A stretch of 64,000 nucleotides of DNA from assembly GCA_001051155.2 (NCBI GenBank), contig JYIP02000003.1:1116001-1180000 (forward strand). The letters are read 5' to 3'. Below, one piece after another: positions 32,865 through 45,022 of the stretch (its first letter is position 1; each line of letters starts with the position of its first letter). The notes beneath the pieces were generated by a model. It saw only the letters and a program-made list of their open reading frames with translations. It was not told the DNA's origin and searched no databases. This stretch comes from Chrysoporthe austroafricana (Eukaryota > Ascomycota > Sordariomycetes > Diaporthales > Cryphonectriaceae). The translations under genes were made by a program, and so were the position numbers.

Positions 32865-34643
32865 ATGATTTCCGTGAGGCTTTTCCCCAGGACGCACCGA
32901 TGCTTACACGCTAGCGGCCTCACCCCGAACCGTTTCGTCCACTGGTCTTCATCAACACGCGCCCTCGCAGGGGCGCAGGACGGTAAAGCATGGACTCGTT
33001 TGGCACGCAAATCGCGACTCGCATATGCCGTTTCATGGAAGAGATGGTCTCATGACTCAGCGAACCCATTGTCTCGGAGGCAACAAGCGAGTGACAGTAC
33101 CAGGTTCGGACTCATAGCTTTAGGACTCGGCTTGGGCGTCCTCGCAGGATTCTACGTGCACACGGATCAATTATCCTTGGTCGGCAGCGAGAGCAGGCCC
33201 GTGTATGCCACGAGAGGGGAGATGCTGCGTGCGGCACAAGAGATCTCCAATGCCCTCGGGCCCGATAGCGTGTCGTTCGACGAAGACGCAATCGACCACC
33301 ACGGGCATTCGGACTGGAGCACGTCCAACACCCCCGTACGCGCCGTGGCCATCGTGTACCCCCGCTCTACGCACGACGTCGTCGTCGTCGCGAAGATCTG
33401 CGATGCTCGCAACGTCCCCATGGTTCCCTTCGGGGCGGGGTCGTCGGTGGAAGGCAATTTCTCCCAGCCGTACTCGGGGATCTGCATCGACTTCGCCCAG
33501 ATGGACCAGGTCATCGCCTTTCATCCCGACGACATGGACGTCGTGGTGCAGCCTGGCGTAAACTGGATGGATCTTAACCGGAAGATTTCGGACTCGGGTC
33601 TGTTCTTTCCCATGGACCCGTCGCCTACTGCTACGTTTGGTGGGATGGTCTCGACGAACTGCAGCGGCACGAACGCTATGCGCTACGGCACCATGAAAGA
33701 CTGGGTGGTGAACCTTACCGTCGTGCTGGCGGATGGAAGAGTCATCAAAACGCGGAGAAGGCCGAGAAAGACCTCCGCAGGATACAACCTGAACTCGTTA
33801 TTTGTCGGCGCAGAAGGCACGCTTGGCCTCGTGACCGAGATCACCTTAAAGCTGGCTCCCATACCGGCAGATACATCCGTCGCGGTTGTGTCCTTTCCTA
33901 CGATTTCTGTAGCTGCGAAAGCGGCATCGGCCCTGATCCGGAGTGGCATCCAACTGGGCGCTCTAGAGATTATGGACGATGTCCAGATGCAGCTCTTGAA
34001 CAAGCACGGTAGCGAGACCGTCCGCAAGAGGAAGTGGGAGGAAAAGCCCACGCTGTTTCTCAAATTCTCGGGAACCACTGACGGGATCAAGAGCGACGTG
34101 AGGCGGGTCGATGAGATCATCAAGACGGTTGCTGGCAATGTGCCGTTCCACTTCGCCAACACGAAGCAGGACGAGCACGATCTGTGGTCGGCGCGGAAAG
34201 AAGCGCTGTTTACAATGGTAAGCACCCGGCCGCCTGGGACTGTCGTCTGGTCCACTGATGTCGCGGTGCCTCTATCACGACTGGCCGAGATCATAGACAT
34301 CTCGAAGCAAGAGTGTGGTTCACTAGGCATATTCGCAACCGTCATTGGGCATGTCGGAGACGGCAACTTTCACGTGGCGATGATGTACGATCCCGAGGAT
34401 AAACAGATGAAGCAGGAGGTCAGCCATGTCGTGCACAATATGATGAGCCGAGCTCTTGAAATGGATGGGACTGTATCCGGGGAGCATGCGATTGGGATTG
34501 GGAAGAAAGAGTGTCTTGAAGATGAGCTGGGCAAGGAGACAATCTGGTTGATGCAGACCTTCAAGAGGTCCGTTGATCCAAAATGGATCATGAATCCCGG
34601 CAAGGTGTTCAATATACCTGAAGACATAACGAGGCGACGATGA
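32865..34643 (+). CDS. D-lactate dehydrogenase (cytochrome), mitochondrial, FAD-linked
   Basis: Single exon, 592 residues. The enzyme oxidises D-lactate to pyruvate and passes electrons to cytochrome c in the mitochondrial intermembrane space or inner membrane. The N-terminal 60 residues are Arg/Ser-rich and lack acids, as in a mitochondrial presequence, followed by a hydrophobic segment (LIALGLGLGVLAGFYV, about 84-99). The FAD-binding-4 domain has VPFGAGSSVEGN and FGGMVSTNCSGTNAMRYG; the C-terminal FAD-oxidase domain has VIGHVGDGNFHVAMM and SGEHAIGIGKK with the expected His residues, ending in DPKWIMNPGKVF. All hallmark motifs are present. A close alternative is a D-2-hydroxyglutarate dehydrogenase, but the presequence and motifs fit DLD best. 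Confidence 0.92.
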   Translation: MISVRLFPRTHRCLHASGLTPNRFVHWSSSTRALAGAQDGKAWTRLARKSRLAYAVSWKRWSHDSANPLSRRQQASDSTRFGLIALGLGLGVLAGFYVHTDQLSLVGSESRPVYATRGEMLRAAQEISNALGPDSVSFDEDAIDHHGHSDWSTSNTPVRAVAIVYPRSTHDVVVVAKICDARNVPMVPFGAGSSVEGNFSQPYSGICIDFAQMDQVIAFHPDDMDVVVQPGVNWMDLNRKISDSGLFFPMDPSPTATFGGMVSTNCSGTNAMRYGTMKDWVVNLTVVLADGRVIKTRRRPRKTSAGYNLNSLFVGAEGTLGLVTEITLKLAPIPADTSVAVVSFPTISVAAKAASALIRSGIQLGALEIMDDVQMQLLNKHGSETVRKRKWEEKPTLFLKFSGTTDGIKSDVRRVDEIIKTVAGNVPFHFANTKQDEHDLWSARKEALFTMVSTRPPGTVVWSTDVAVPLSRLAEIIDISKQECGSLGIFATVIGHVGDGNFHVAMMYDPEDKQMKQEVSHVVHNMMSRALEMDGTVSGEHAIGIGKKECLEDELGKETIWLMQTFKRSVDPKWIMNPGKVFNIPEDITRRR

Positions 34644-35361
34644 GGAGGTGATCCCATCAACGACTACACAGAAATGAAAAGAGACTCTTTTACTTATTCC
34701 CATCGGACTGGTCACATCGTTCTTGTCACGAATGTTTGTCGGTACCCTAGTGCAATGGGTGCGCTTCACTGGTGTTCCTGCGGTTGGCACAGCTGTAATA
34801 CGTTAACCCAAATGACAAACTTTCTGTAGATCTGCGAGGCGAGAGACTCGCCTCATCCAACGTCAATAAACGAATAAAACCTCAGAACTATCACATAAAC
34901 GAACAGCAGGCTGAGAGCCCTCCTGGCCATGTTGTAAGAAGCCGGCACTGAGGCTTTCAATCTGGTCGAAACTTGGCAATTGCGGCCAACACCTTCCTCG
35001 TCAAGGAGAATGTTTGATTTAATCGGGGTTGAAGGAGAATTCAAAAGAAAATACTTAAGTCTGAATTGGGAAGTCTATAAGTAGGTAGGTAATTAGTAGA
35101 GATTAAGAGCAACGACAGAAGCTCGAAGGCTCAGCTGCCTGGCTTGTAAAATCCAGAATAGAGAAAGAATGACTCGGTCGAAAGAAGAATTGTCAAATAG
35201 AATGCTGAAATATCATGAGAGAAAAGTGCCTAAAATTTCATTGTAAATACTCTCACCAGGGTCGTCCCTTCGCCGCTACTATAAACTTCAAGGAACACAT
35301 CATTGAGCAGGGGAAGGCGAGGGATGGCAAAGTTAAGCACTGATTTCTTGCTACGGACGAA
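34644..35361. other. intergenic, 718 bp, between convergent genes
   Basis: The 3' sides of the D-lactate dehydrogenase (+) and beta-galactosidase (-) genes face each other. Moderately AT-rich, no recognisable gene. Confidence 0.4.
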
Positions 35362-38300
35362 TCAATAAGCTCCAGCCCTCTTCTTCCAAGCAGGCATGGG
35401 GCTCAGGCCCGGATCCTTCATGCCCGACTGGATCACTGCGTCCGACACCAGCTGCAGGCCGCCCAATTTGACACCGCCTGCCTCCTGAGACCAGAGCGTC
35501 AGGGCGACGTAGTTAGTACCGGCATAGTTCAAGATACCTTGGGGGACTGGAAAGCTTGTCTGCGGGCCCAGATTGTTGACTAGAGACATGTTAGCACGAT
35601 TTGACATGTGACGCTGCTAGATCATGTGGCCAACAGGGCGTTTCTCACCATATTTTCCAAACTGATACCCGTTCACGAACAACTGCACCCTGTAGTCCGC
35701 TGGTTGACCACTCCCAGTCGAGTTTGCAAACACAAAGTTCATGGGCACGTCCCAGCCCTCGGGGATGTCTAAATCGAAGCTTGTTGCGAAGAACCCTACC
35801 CCGGCGCCTTTGGTCCCATCAGCAACCGGACTCTTGGCCTCCCAGTCTTGACTCGGCGGTGAGGGGAGATGGTATCCCTGCCTCTCCGCGAACATGCCGC
35901 CTTCATTCAGCGGCCCACGGGTCTGGTCAACATAGTGCTCTCCGCCCAGATTTCCTGTTACCTTCCATGTAATATCGCCCTTCAGGTGGCCGGAAAGGGC
36001 GTAGTCCAGGATGCCGCGCGGTGTCTTCATCAGGTCATACCCGGGGGTCCAATTCGTCTCCTCGCCCATGTGGTCTATCAAGACCGTGATGACATACTTC
36101 TTCCCCCTGACCAGCGCGCCGGCAGGGATAGTTAGTGTCTGATTAACTCCAGCCGGCACACCAGCGCCGTTAAAGGAACCGAGATAGGTGGAATTGAGCC
36201 AGACCGAGTGCCCGAAGCCTGACCCGCCCTGTGTCTCGAGGTACAGAGAGGACTCGTTTCCGTTGGCGGTGAAGTGTCCGCGATAGATCAGCGAGCCGGT
36301 GTGGTACCCATAGTCCCCAGCAACGAGAGAAGTTGGGGTCTTGAGGGTGAAGACTGTGCCCCAGTCATCACGCGCATCGTTAGTGGTGTAGTTGTGGTTG
36401 GCGCTGGTCCACGCAGAGTCATCGTACGAGGGTTGAATCTCGGGGAGCGAGTCGACGTATTTCCAATCCAGAGATGATAGATCGGGGATGCTAACACTTG
36501 GCGGCGTGTATGTCAGCGTTGCCGACAGTCGACCGTTTGCAGACTCGACGCCGGACATCTTCGCACCGTTGAAGTAGAGGTTGTTGGAGCCCGGGAGACC
36601 CGCGATGATTTCGAGCGTGGTGGTCGCGTTTAGGTCTCCAGTGAGATAGAGTGACGTCCCAACCTTGGACGCTGTGCGGAGCAGGTATGCACCGTTTGCG
36701 ATGACGGTCTCCTTTGTCTGTGAAGTGTAGTTGGCAACTGGAGACGCTGCCTCGAGCTCCAGCACCCAGTAGTTGAATGCGTCATTCCTCCATAACAGGT
36801 ACACGTCGAGGCTGCTTCCGTAGTGCAGCACCTTCCTTTCCTCTGTGACCTCCCACTGGACGACGACCGTGGATCCTACGGTCTTAATCTTAACGGTGGC
36901 ACTGTCACCCTCGACTGTGGGCTTACCCAGCTTCGAGGGGAAGGCGAACTCGTGCGTCTCACCGGCTAGTCCGTACAGCAGCAGGACCGCCTTCCCCCCA
37001 CTGGCACCGTGGGTATAGATGTCCGAGGATGAATATACCAGATTATAGCCACTGACATCATAATCTGTGACCTGCACCTTTGAGTCTCTCCCGTTAAGGG
37101 TCAGCGTTCCGCCAAGCTGAGGAATGGTCACATTGCCGGCACTGGTCGGGACGGTGAGGGTGTACGGGGTCGTGTCGAGGGAGGTATAGTCGGAATGACG
37201 AGTCACGTAGAAGTTTGTCACGTTGCCAAAGATCGGCGTGGTTGAGATGTCTGGTGTGCTGACATAGGAGGTGTTGGTTAGGTTGCTAGGCGTTGCTGAG
37301 AGATAAGCCGGGGACGCCTTGATGAATTGCGCAATGAGTTTTGCCTCTGGATACTTCTCACGAAAAATCGTCCGATCCTCTTTGATCACTGCCCCGTAGT
37401 CATAGGAAGTGTAAGCACCAGGTTCTCCCAGGTTCCCCCAATTCGTGCCCCCATAGGTCTGTATTTTGATTTGGGTTAGTTAGAGGAGGCAAGACTCGCA
37501 CGAATCGATGCAGCCACATACCATGTACAGGTTGAAAATGCCGATACCGAAACCAAAGTTGTTCTTGTAGAATACCCTTTCGGCCTCCGGCCCTATAAAA
37601 GCGGCGCATTGATCGAGATCCCAAGAGCCACCCCAGTAGGCGATCGCACCCCCCTGAAATTCTGGTATTGTATAGACAGTATCTGGACTCTGCTCAAGGT
37701 GCAATTCCCGAAAGTCAGTTGGCAGAGCCCCAGCAGTCCATATCGTAGGCTCGCTACCTATTAGACATGTTAGTCCGCGATACGATCTGTAGTAGCTCTC
37801 GCAACACCCACATGTCCAGCCGATCGGATAGCTGTCATGACCATAAATGTCCGGTCCGCCGGGCTTGCCAGGCGTAAACAATCCGATAGGACTCGCCTCA
37901 TTATTGACGAATGGCACCGTAACACCTGAATCGCGGTACAGCTGTACCACTTCTGTCATGTACTCCACATCCGGCCATTTGACCCAGGATGCGCCGTACG
38001 TATACTCATTCTCGTACTGCAGGGCGATGACCGGGCCGTCGTTAGTGATCTCGGCATCCGCGATGAGCTTCCCGATGTTCGCCACATAGTTCTTGGTCGC
38101 GTCGACGTATCCACTCTCGTTCGTCCGCAGGATAGCAGGCTGCCTCTGCAGCCAGCCCGGGAAGCCTCCGCCGGCAACCTCGGCATTGATGTAGGGGCTA
38201 TAAAATTTATCATAAATATCACAACAAGTTTACCATAATGGAAAGGACGCACTGACCCTGGCCGGGCAAGTAGGTAAAGACCAGCCTCGGCAGCGGCCTC

Positions 38301-38720
38301 GAAGAAAGGCTGAAATGCGAAGACGCCGTCGGCAATGAAGTCTCCCTGGGTGCCCTCGAGCAGACGCCAGTCAACGTAGAATGAAACGCCAGTGTACCCT
38401 AGGGCCTTGATCTTATGGAACACATCCAGCCACAGTCCGGCTACGGGCAGCCGGAAAGGGTGGAACTCTCCGGAGTAGAACATGATGCGCTCGCCGCGCA
38501 CAAACAGGGAGTGGGAGTCCCACGTCACCTATGAACGATCGTTAGTTGGTTGCGCGAGCTGACAGAGCAACGTCTCCTGGCGTACCAGATCCTGAAGCGC
38601 ATCTCGTTTCCCAGGATCCACGACTGTGAGCGACCCACCTGCTACGGCTGCTGCAAGCACTTGTGTGCTGCATACTGATGCCAGCGCAGCAGTAATCCGC
38701 TTTAATGTCACCATCATCAT
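35362..38720 (-). CDS. lacA: secreted beta-galactosidase, glycoside hydrolase family 35
   Basis: Six exons: 38720-38586, 38528-38257, 38197-37812, 37757-37522, 37458-35649 and 35579-35362, giving 1018 residues, the usual size of fungal LacA. It hydrolyses terminal beta-galactosyl residues, outside the cell. The signal peptide spans about residues 1-24 ([19 protein letters not shown]). The catalytic TIM barrel has [10 protein letters not shown], the acid/base Glu in [11 protein letters not shown] (E200) and the nucleophile Glu in [15 protein letters not shown] (about E297). Domains 2 to 5, rich in N-glycosylation sequons, fill the rest. Intron 3 (37758-37811) is 54 nt, has no stop and keeps frame, so a simple ORF scan misses it; it has donor GTGGGT, branch GACTAACA and acceptor AATAG, and removing it restores the family's HDSYPxG-x-C spacing. 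Confidence 0.94.
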
Positions 38721-39793
38721 GCTACTAGAGCCTCATGAGCATGAGGTCTAAGAGGCTACTAGAAGGGGGCAACTACCAAATGTCCGTGTCGATCCATCGC
38801 GCGGACCCAGGCACTGCCTTATGTCCTCACCGACGAAGGCACGAGTTCACCGTGACGGCGACATGCAGAGCAGGTCCCATTTCCCTTGCTCGCCATTTTT
38901 CTTGGTCACGGGTGGCCGTTCCGAGTAGCCGCACTATCGATGGCTGCTAACGCATGTTGGTGATCGCTGGCTGGTGGAATTATTACTATGAAGAACCCCC
39001 GCAAACAGCGGAGGCGGTCGGCAGGGGCACTGCAGGGAAACAAACAGTGGGGCTACGGTGAAGACGATGCCTATTGCATACCAGGATGTCTGCAGATTGA
39101 CAGGCGGGGCGGAGGCCCTTGTGGAGGCCAACGGACCTTGAATTGAGTTTCCAGAACTTGGGTATACTGTGGTATTTGAAGGAGATGATTTTCGGTTTGA
39201 GTCGGACGAAGCAATGGTATGCCAATTCAACTGCGCGAGGCTGTGCCGCTCAATAACGCGGTCTGGGTCTCGAGTGACAGAGGAATGCTTCAATAATGGC
39301 TTTCGAATACATGAAGACCGAGTCATGACTGACAGTGTCATCCATTCTAAACGCAATGGGGTATTTACAAAAGAGAGAAGAAAACAAGAAAGAAGAGAAA
39401 AAACTTGTTGGTCACTGCTGGGTGCAGCTTCTGCACGACGACAATGGTCCAAATCGGAACGCTGTTGTCAATGTTTACTTCCACACTCTTGCTCTTATTG
39501 AAAATGTCAACTGACCAGACTCTGACATAATGGGGCGGTGATAGTCTACGCATCATGAATGACGCAAAGTTTAGCAAAATTTATAGCTATGTTTGAAGAT
39601 GCATCAACCAGACGCTCGTGATAAGTGAGCGCCAGAGACACGTGTGGACTGAGTTGCTTGAGAGTCTCCAGCGGTAGGGTCCTAAGTCACGGGATCCGAG
39701 CTATCGTGATCCCCCAAGTTCTCAAACCAATTCCATGCTTCTAGGAAAATGAAATCGTCATCCCACCATGCGTCTTCCCTCTGAAACGTGTTG
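38721..39793. other. intergenic, 1.07 kb
   Basis: Upstream region of the beta-galactosidase gene and downstream region of the ankyrin gene. A 172-codon minus-strand frame (38934-39452) has no recognised motif and poor protein character; I do not call it a gene. Confidence 0.4.
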
Positions 39794-42700
39794 TCAATAA
39801 GGTTCTGCCCCAGTTGGTCCATGGAGACCAGGTTCCGCATCTTCATCTGCGCCTTCGTCCTCGTCCCCCGAGTCTCTGTACTCAGAGTCTAAGTCCTGCA
39901 TGGAAGTATATTCAGAGAAATAATGATGCGTCGATTCGTCGTCTTTGTCGTCTTCATATCTATCCTCCCTACAGGATCTCGGCGGCTCTGAAAGGTGGGG
40001 GTTGATCAGATCCAGCAGCCGGTTGTTCTCTGCATTCTGACGTATCCAGTCGGCAACAGCGAAATGTGAGTTTTCCTCTGCGATCTCAATAGCACCGTCA
40101 TATCCGCTGATTCCACGCCGATGACTGAGCGCATTGGCATTCAGCAGGAGCTGGACCATGTCCAAACGGCCGTAATAAGCGGCAAGGTCTAAGGCGTTGT
40201 GGTGATCTCCCTCAGGAGAAGGAGGTGCATTGACATCGGCACCGTGACTCAACAAGAATATCGCCAGATCCAGGTCGCCCCTCATCGCAACCACTTGTAG
40301 TGCAGTATTCCCGTACTGCTTGGCCGGAGGCGCGTTGACGTCTGCACCATGCTCGATGAGATAAGTCACGATTTCCATCTGCCTCGCCTGTTCTGCCTTG
40401 TCGACTGGGTCCCATTCACAAATACTCTGTAGAGCCGTTCTTCCATAATCCCACCAGGCTGATTGATTTGCATCAGCTCCTCGATCCACCAACAAGGTGA
40501 CTAGCCCCAAATCAGCTTGCAAAGCTGCGGCTTGTATAGGACTGTATCGCTCATCCCGGTCGTAGGTAACGCCGCAATTCGGGAACGCATTGATGTCGCA
40601 TCCTGCGTCCAGGATTCGCGCAACGAATTCGTGCGAGCAACCGTATAATATAGCTGCCGGGAGCGGAAAGCACGACGTGGCTTTAGCGCCTCGCTCGAAC
40701 AGAACTTCGAGGACACGCAGCCGTGTCCCATCTAGACCTCTGATACCTCTGCAAACCCCCTCTAGAATTGGACCTGACTGGGACCGGAAGTCCTCGACAC
40801 TGACGAGTTCGTCGACAATATACTCAACCAGCTCCACTATTGCATCCGTGCAGTCAGTGGACTCCTGAAGAAGATACAATAAAAGGTGGACAGGCTCATA
40901 GACCCCTGCGTTTTTTCCCGGTACAGCACCTCTGTCGATGAGATACTTGACCATATCAACTTCAATGAAACCATGTTCCAGAACGGATGCGAGAACGCTC
41001 TTATGACTGGGCCTGTGGGGTCTGAGCATCATGATATTGTTGGGTATCTGACACCTCGTGACTGGATGGTTCAAATCCACGCCAGCAGCAAGAAGCATAT
41101 CTATGGCCTCGTAGTTGTGTGAAATTATGGCGTTATGAAGAGCCGTCATTCCACGAGTCCTGATATCGCTCACATAAGGTAACAGGTGCCGCAAAACCTC
41201 AACATCTTGTTCAACGGTTTGCGCCAACGCTTCCGAGGAAACCGGTGCTCCTCTCGCAAGCAGCATGTCCAAGGCCTCAGTTGTGCGAATATTGTTGAAT
41301 TCTAGAGCCTTGTAGATATACATGATGGCGAGACAAGTTAGGTCCGCATCATAATTCATTCCGCTTGGCTGGCTGACGTTTGCTCCAAGGTCGAGAAGGA
41401 CTTCGAGGGCTTTCATGTTCAGATCGACGCCTGGCGCAATCGGATATAAGACTATCGCAAATTGCTCAAAAATAGCGAAATGCAAAAGAGTTTCAAGTCT
41501 CTCTGGCGTACAACCGGGTGTGCGTTGCAAAAGTTGTCGGGTTTCCTCTTGACCAGACTCCAGCGCAAGTAGAAGGCCTGCTCTGGTGACACGTATACTG
41601 CCCGCTTTGCTGCGACTAGCGAGGCTGTTAAATATTGGCCGGTTAGTATAGAAAATATAGTCGGCTAATGAAGGATATCCGGCCAAAGGAAGATCTTCGA
41701 AGCGGTAGCGCAATTTGCCAAATTTGAGCGGAGCGTCAAAGTCAATAGATGTGCCGCTTTGCGTTGTGAAGTAGGTTTCGAAGTAAATTACCGACGCGGT
41801 AAGTGACAGGTAAATAATGACTATTAACGTCTGCTCCATTGTCGAGGAAAAAGTCCAAGTCGTCTAAATAGTGCTCGTTTTTTGGTTCAAATTGCTCCAG
41901 GAACAGCTGGAAACATCGAGTGACGATGATGGCATTGCACGTCCGTGCCAAGGATTTCGCAATGTCCCGTTGACCCTTGGCAAGAGCAGCATTTATGGCG
42001 CTCATGACTTCAGAACCATATGGGTCAACCTTGAAAACAATTTCAGGACGACAACCACGACTCAAGAGCGCTCGCACCTGACCACCGCAATCCCCTTGCA
42101 CCGCGAAATAGAGTAGTTTGGCCCCGTCACGTTGGAAATTTATCCAACCACGCTCGATTCCAATGTCAATGGTAAGTGCGAAGGTCGAGGCATGCTGAAC
42201 TCTCTGGACTAGCTCGAAGAGACCTTCCCAAGTAGCCCGAAGAGTAGGAAGTTCAAGGCTTAGTAGAGATTTGAGGAGGCTCCAAACCCCACGTTCGGAA
42301 CAGAGTTCGAGGAGGTCCACAACTGGTCCCGTAGGCATAGGCAGATGAGCCAAGAGTTTGTTCGAGAGTATGTAAATGACAATGGACAAATAATGAAACA
42401 AATCGATGTTGCAGGCTATTGTGGTATCATTTGGCCAGGCGTCTGTAATACTGATAGAAATATAAGCCTGCTGTCTGGTGATCTGATGAGGACTCGGGTC
42501 ATCTTGTCGAGCATGATGAGACTGCTGCTTGTTTTGACACCGAATGGGTGAGAAAGAGTGTCTTTGGATATATCTGCTAGCTCCATGCCTATTTGAAAAT
42601 CAGTGAATGTTGAAAATTCTCATCCACAGTGCGTCGAGCTGAAATCAAGTGTTAGTGAGGTACTGACGTTGGAGCTTCCACGACATTTGAAGAAATGGCG

Positions 42701-43585
42701 CCGTATCTAGGCAGAGCTTGAAAAGTTTTTCTCGTCTCAAGACCAGATGCGACCCCGTCTGAAGTTGGGTGTCCAGCGCCATTGGTGAATCGTGGATCCA
42801 TTGGACTGGCCCAGAAACACTCTCAAACACAGATACCGCTGGTGTAAGGGGAGAGCAAGGAGTCGGGCTTCGAGATGGGCATAGTTGAAGTGGTAGACTT
42901 AGCGGCGTCCGTATGGTAATTCCAGCAGGAAGAGGTCGAATTGATCCTGTTGCCAGGTGTCCCGAATTATCAGCCTCATCTTACCCAAATTCCATCAGAT
43001 CAAAGGGCTGGATTGCTGCCAACCGGAGAATTTAAACAGTGTCCCACTTACCTCGAGATACTGGTTTTGATCTGGCGCCATACCTCCTCATCTCTTTCCA
43101 CGCCTTAATCCGTTGTATCTTTGCGCCGTTAAGATATATATCCGATTCTTTCCCGGATTCAGTCCGCGTTGCAACGTGCTGGTATATCACTGGCCAGTCA
43201 TGCCTCTTAAGGTTCTTTCGAAGACCAAGAACGTCTCTCAACTGAATCTCCCACGTTCCAATCCTACGTATTGTGTCAGTCTGATTTGACAAAAGAGACT
43301 CAAAGACAAAGCAAAAAAAGAAGAACGAAGAGCACGTTGAAAGTGGAACGCACTGCTGGCCAGCCAGATGAGGGTGTCTTCGGCAACAACTTTTGTTTTC
43401 TTTTTCGAAAGGAGGGGGGAACAATGAACCTACGGTATAACTGGAAATCCGCACTCTTCCATTATTCTCTTGACTTCTTTCAGCGTTTCTCTCTTTTCCT
43501 GATAGAGCATGCGAATAGTGTCCTTGTGCACATTCCAGATGTCTTCTAACTCATCTGAGCGTGCGCGTTTTCTACCCACCGGCAT
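39794..43585 (-). CDS. Clr5-domain ankyrin-repeat protein
   Basis: Proposed exons 43585-43434, 43263-43052, 42946-42664, 42588-41792 and 41694-39794 give about 1114 residues. Exon 1 encodes a Clr5 domain (IWNVHKDTIRMLYQEKRETL, then MEECGF), continued by LRKNLKRHDWPVIYQH and SGKESDIYLNGAKI in exon 2, the usual head of this fungal family. From about residue 500 a series of ankyrin repeats follows (for example TALHNAIISHNYEAIDMLL, ALQVVAMRGDLDLAIFLLSH, DYGRTALQSI), ending in an acidic tail. Exons 1-3 are firm. Two points are not: the exon 3/4 border (an alternative frame 42588-42430 is also coding-like) and the 41792/41694 join, where two frames overlap by 98 bp and either an intron (donor GTAATT) or a frameshift is needed. 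Codons use more A/T at third positions than neighbours. Function is unknown; the family is thought to bind proteins or DNA. Confidence 0.75.
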
Positions 43586-45022
43586 GTTGGCTCAAAATCA
43601 AACATAATTCGGTCAGACGAGGCTGGGGATAATGACGAGGAAGATGTGATCCTTCGTAGATTAAAATATAGAATCGACAAAGTCAGAACAGGGACTTGAG
43701 GTGCTCAGGGGATAGACTTCAGTGGCGTGCCTGGGGCGCCTTGGAGGTAGAGCCAGGCTCCGAAGCCGACAAGGCCGGGAAGACGACCACTTTTATAGTA
43801 CATACGCTGAGCACCGCGGGTCCACGAGGTGTGACCGCATATGTACGGTCTTGAGCCCGACGTCCTGCCTGCATGACATGGCTTGCGGCGAGGCCAGTAA
43901 CGAACGGCCTTGGACCTAATATGACAGGGAGGTCAGACGACGAGACTGGGGTTAGATGCATAGAACTGTCCATTTTCTGGATTCGCCACGATTGGTCTGA
44001 GGCTGTCCAGTATCTGTTGCAGAAGCACCTTGTTTCACATACACACCTAGGTAGATAGTTTAGTGCTCAGATATGCAAGTACGTACATAGTACTATGTAC
44101 GCACGCAGTCGGTCCAGGCCGGGCGGGGTGCTGGAAAGAACATCCGCCTTTCGCGACCTACATCATGTTGTGTCCCCCGCGTGGACGGACCCTGCCACCT
44201 CAGCCACCTGTCCAAACCCTTGAAAGGTCATGATTGGATTCCCTTCGCGCCACAGAGGCCGCCCCACAAATGATTATAACGCACAGGGAGCTGCTGTCCA
44301 AAATCTTACGAGGCCACTATTGGGTCGTCGAATTTCTTGTGGCCTTTGAAGGTCTGTTGTATTCCTCGCCACCGAACAGGTGAAGGGGTCTGTGTTCAGT
44401 AAGGTGGGCATGTTTGAAAAGTCAACGACCTCGGAGATGGAAGTTCGGGAGGTCGCGTCGCTGTCGAGCAAGGCGATAGACCGAGAGTGGCGCATTTGTT
44501 GAAGGCCCGGCACAAAAGGCTGGGAGGAGACAGAATCGCTTGCGTTGTCTAGTACATACAGTGCGCACAGAGCCCTCAGACTCCTCGCCAGCGCACGTCG
44601 ATGCCCGTCCCGGCTCTGGCATTATTCCCTAACGGCTTGATTCAGATGCAGATTCCGGCCGGAGCCGTTTATGGCACCGTCCCATGGTCCGGCTGTCAAC
44701 CTTACGACAGCCTTTATGGCAGGTGTCGAGGTCCCGGACGAGCGAGGGGAGGGGCTTGACTAAGTGCCTCCGACCCAGAAAGGCGCGCGTCCGCCTTGGA
44801 GCTACTGAACAGGGCGGATGCCGACAACGAAGCCGCCGACGGCGTGCCACGTGTTGTGGGAGCGCTTACCCACTGTGTGCTGCCAGGTCCAGCAACCGCG
44901 GGTGTTCAGCTTCCCTCTCGCAGCCGCTCCTACGCTGGTACCGGGATTCAGGGTCGGTCCGGACGCTGCGGCAGACGCCTAGCCCAAGTTTAGATGTCGT
45001 AGCGCCGTGCATGCCGCCTATA
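43586..45022. other. intergenic, 1.4 kb
   Basis: No recognisable gene. It contains a perfect 20-bp palindrome at 44082-44101. Short frames of 60-118 codons between 43.7 and 45.0 kb have no motif I know. Confidence 0.45.
44082..44101. repeat. perfect 20-bp palindrome
   Basis: CGTACATAGTACTATGTACG equals its own reverse complement. It may be a binding site for a dimeric regulator or a cruciform-forming site; no flanking gene start is within 450 bp. Confidence 0.9.

Noticed and set aside
38934..39452. 172-codon minus-strand frame
   Set aside because: Ser/Pro/Arg-rich without motif or signal peptide, in the promoter region of the beta-galactosidase gene; no support as a gene.
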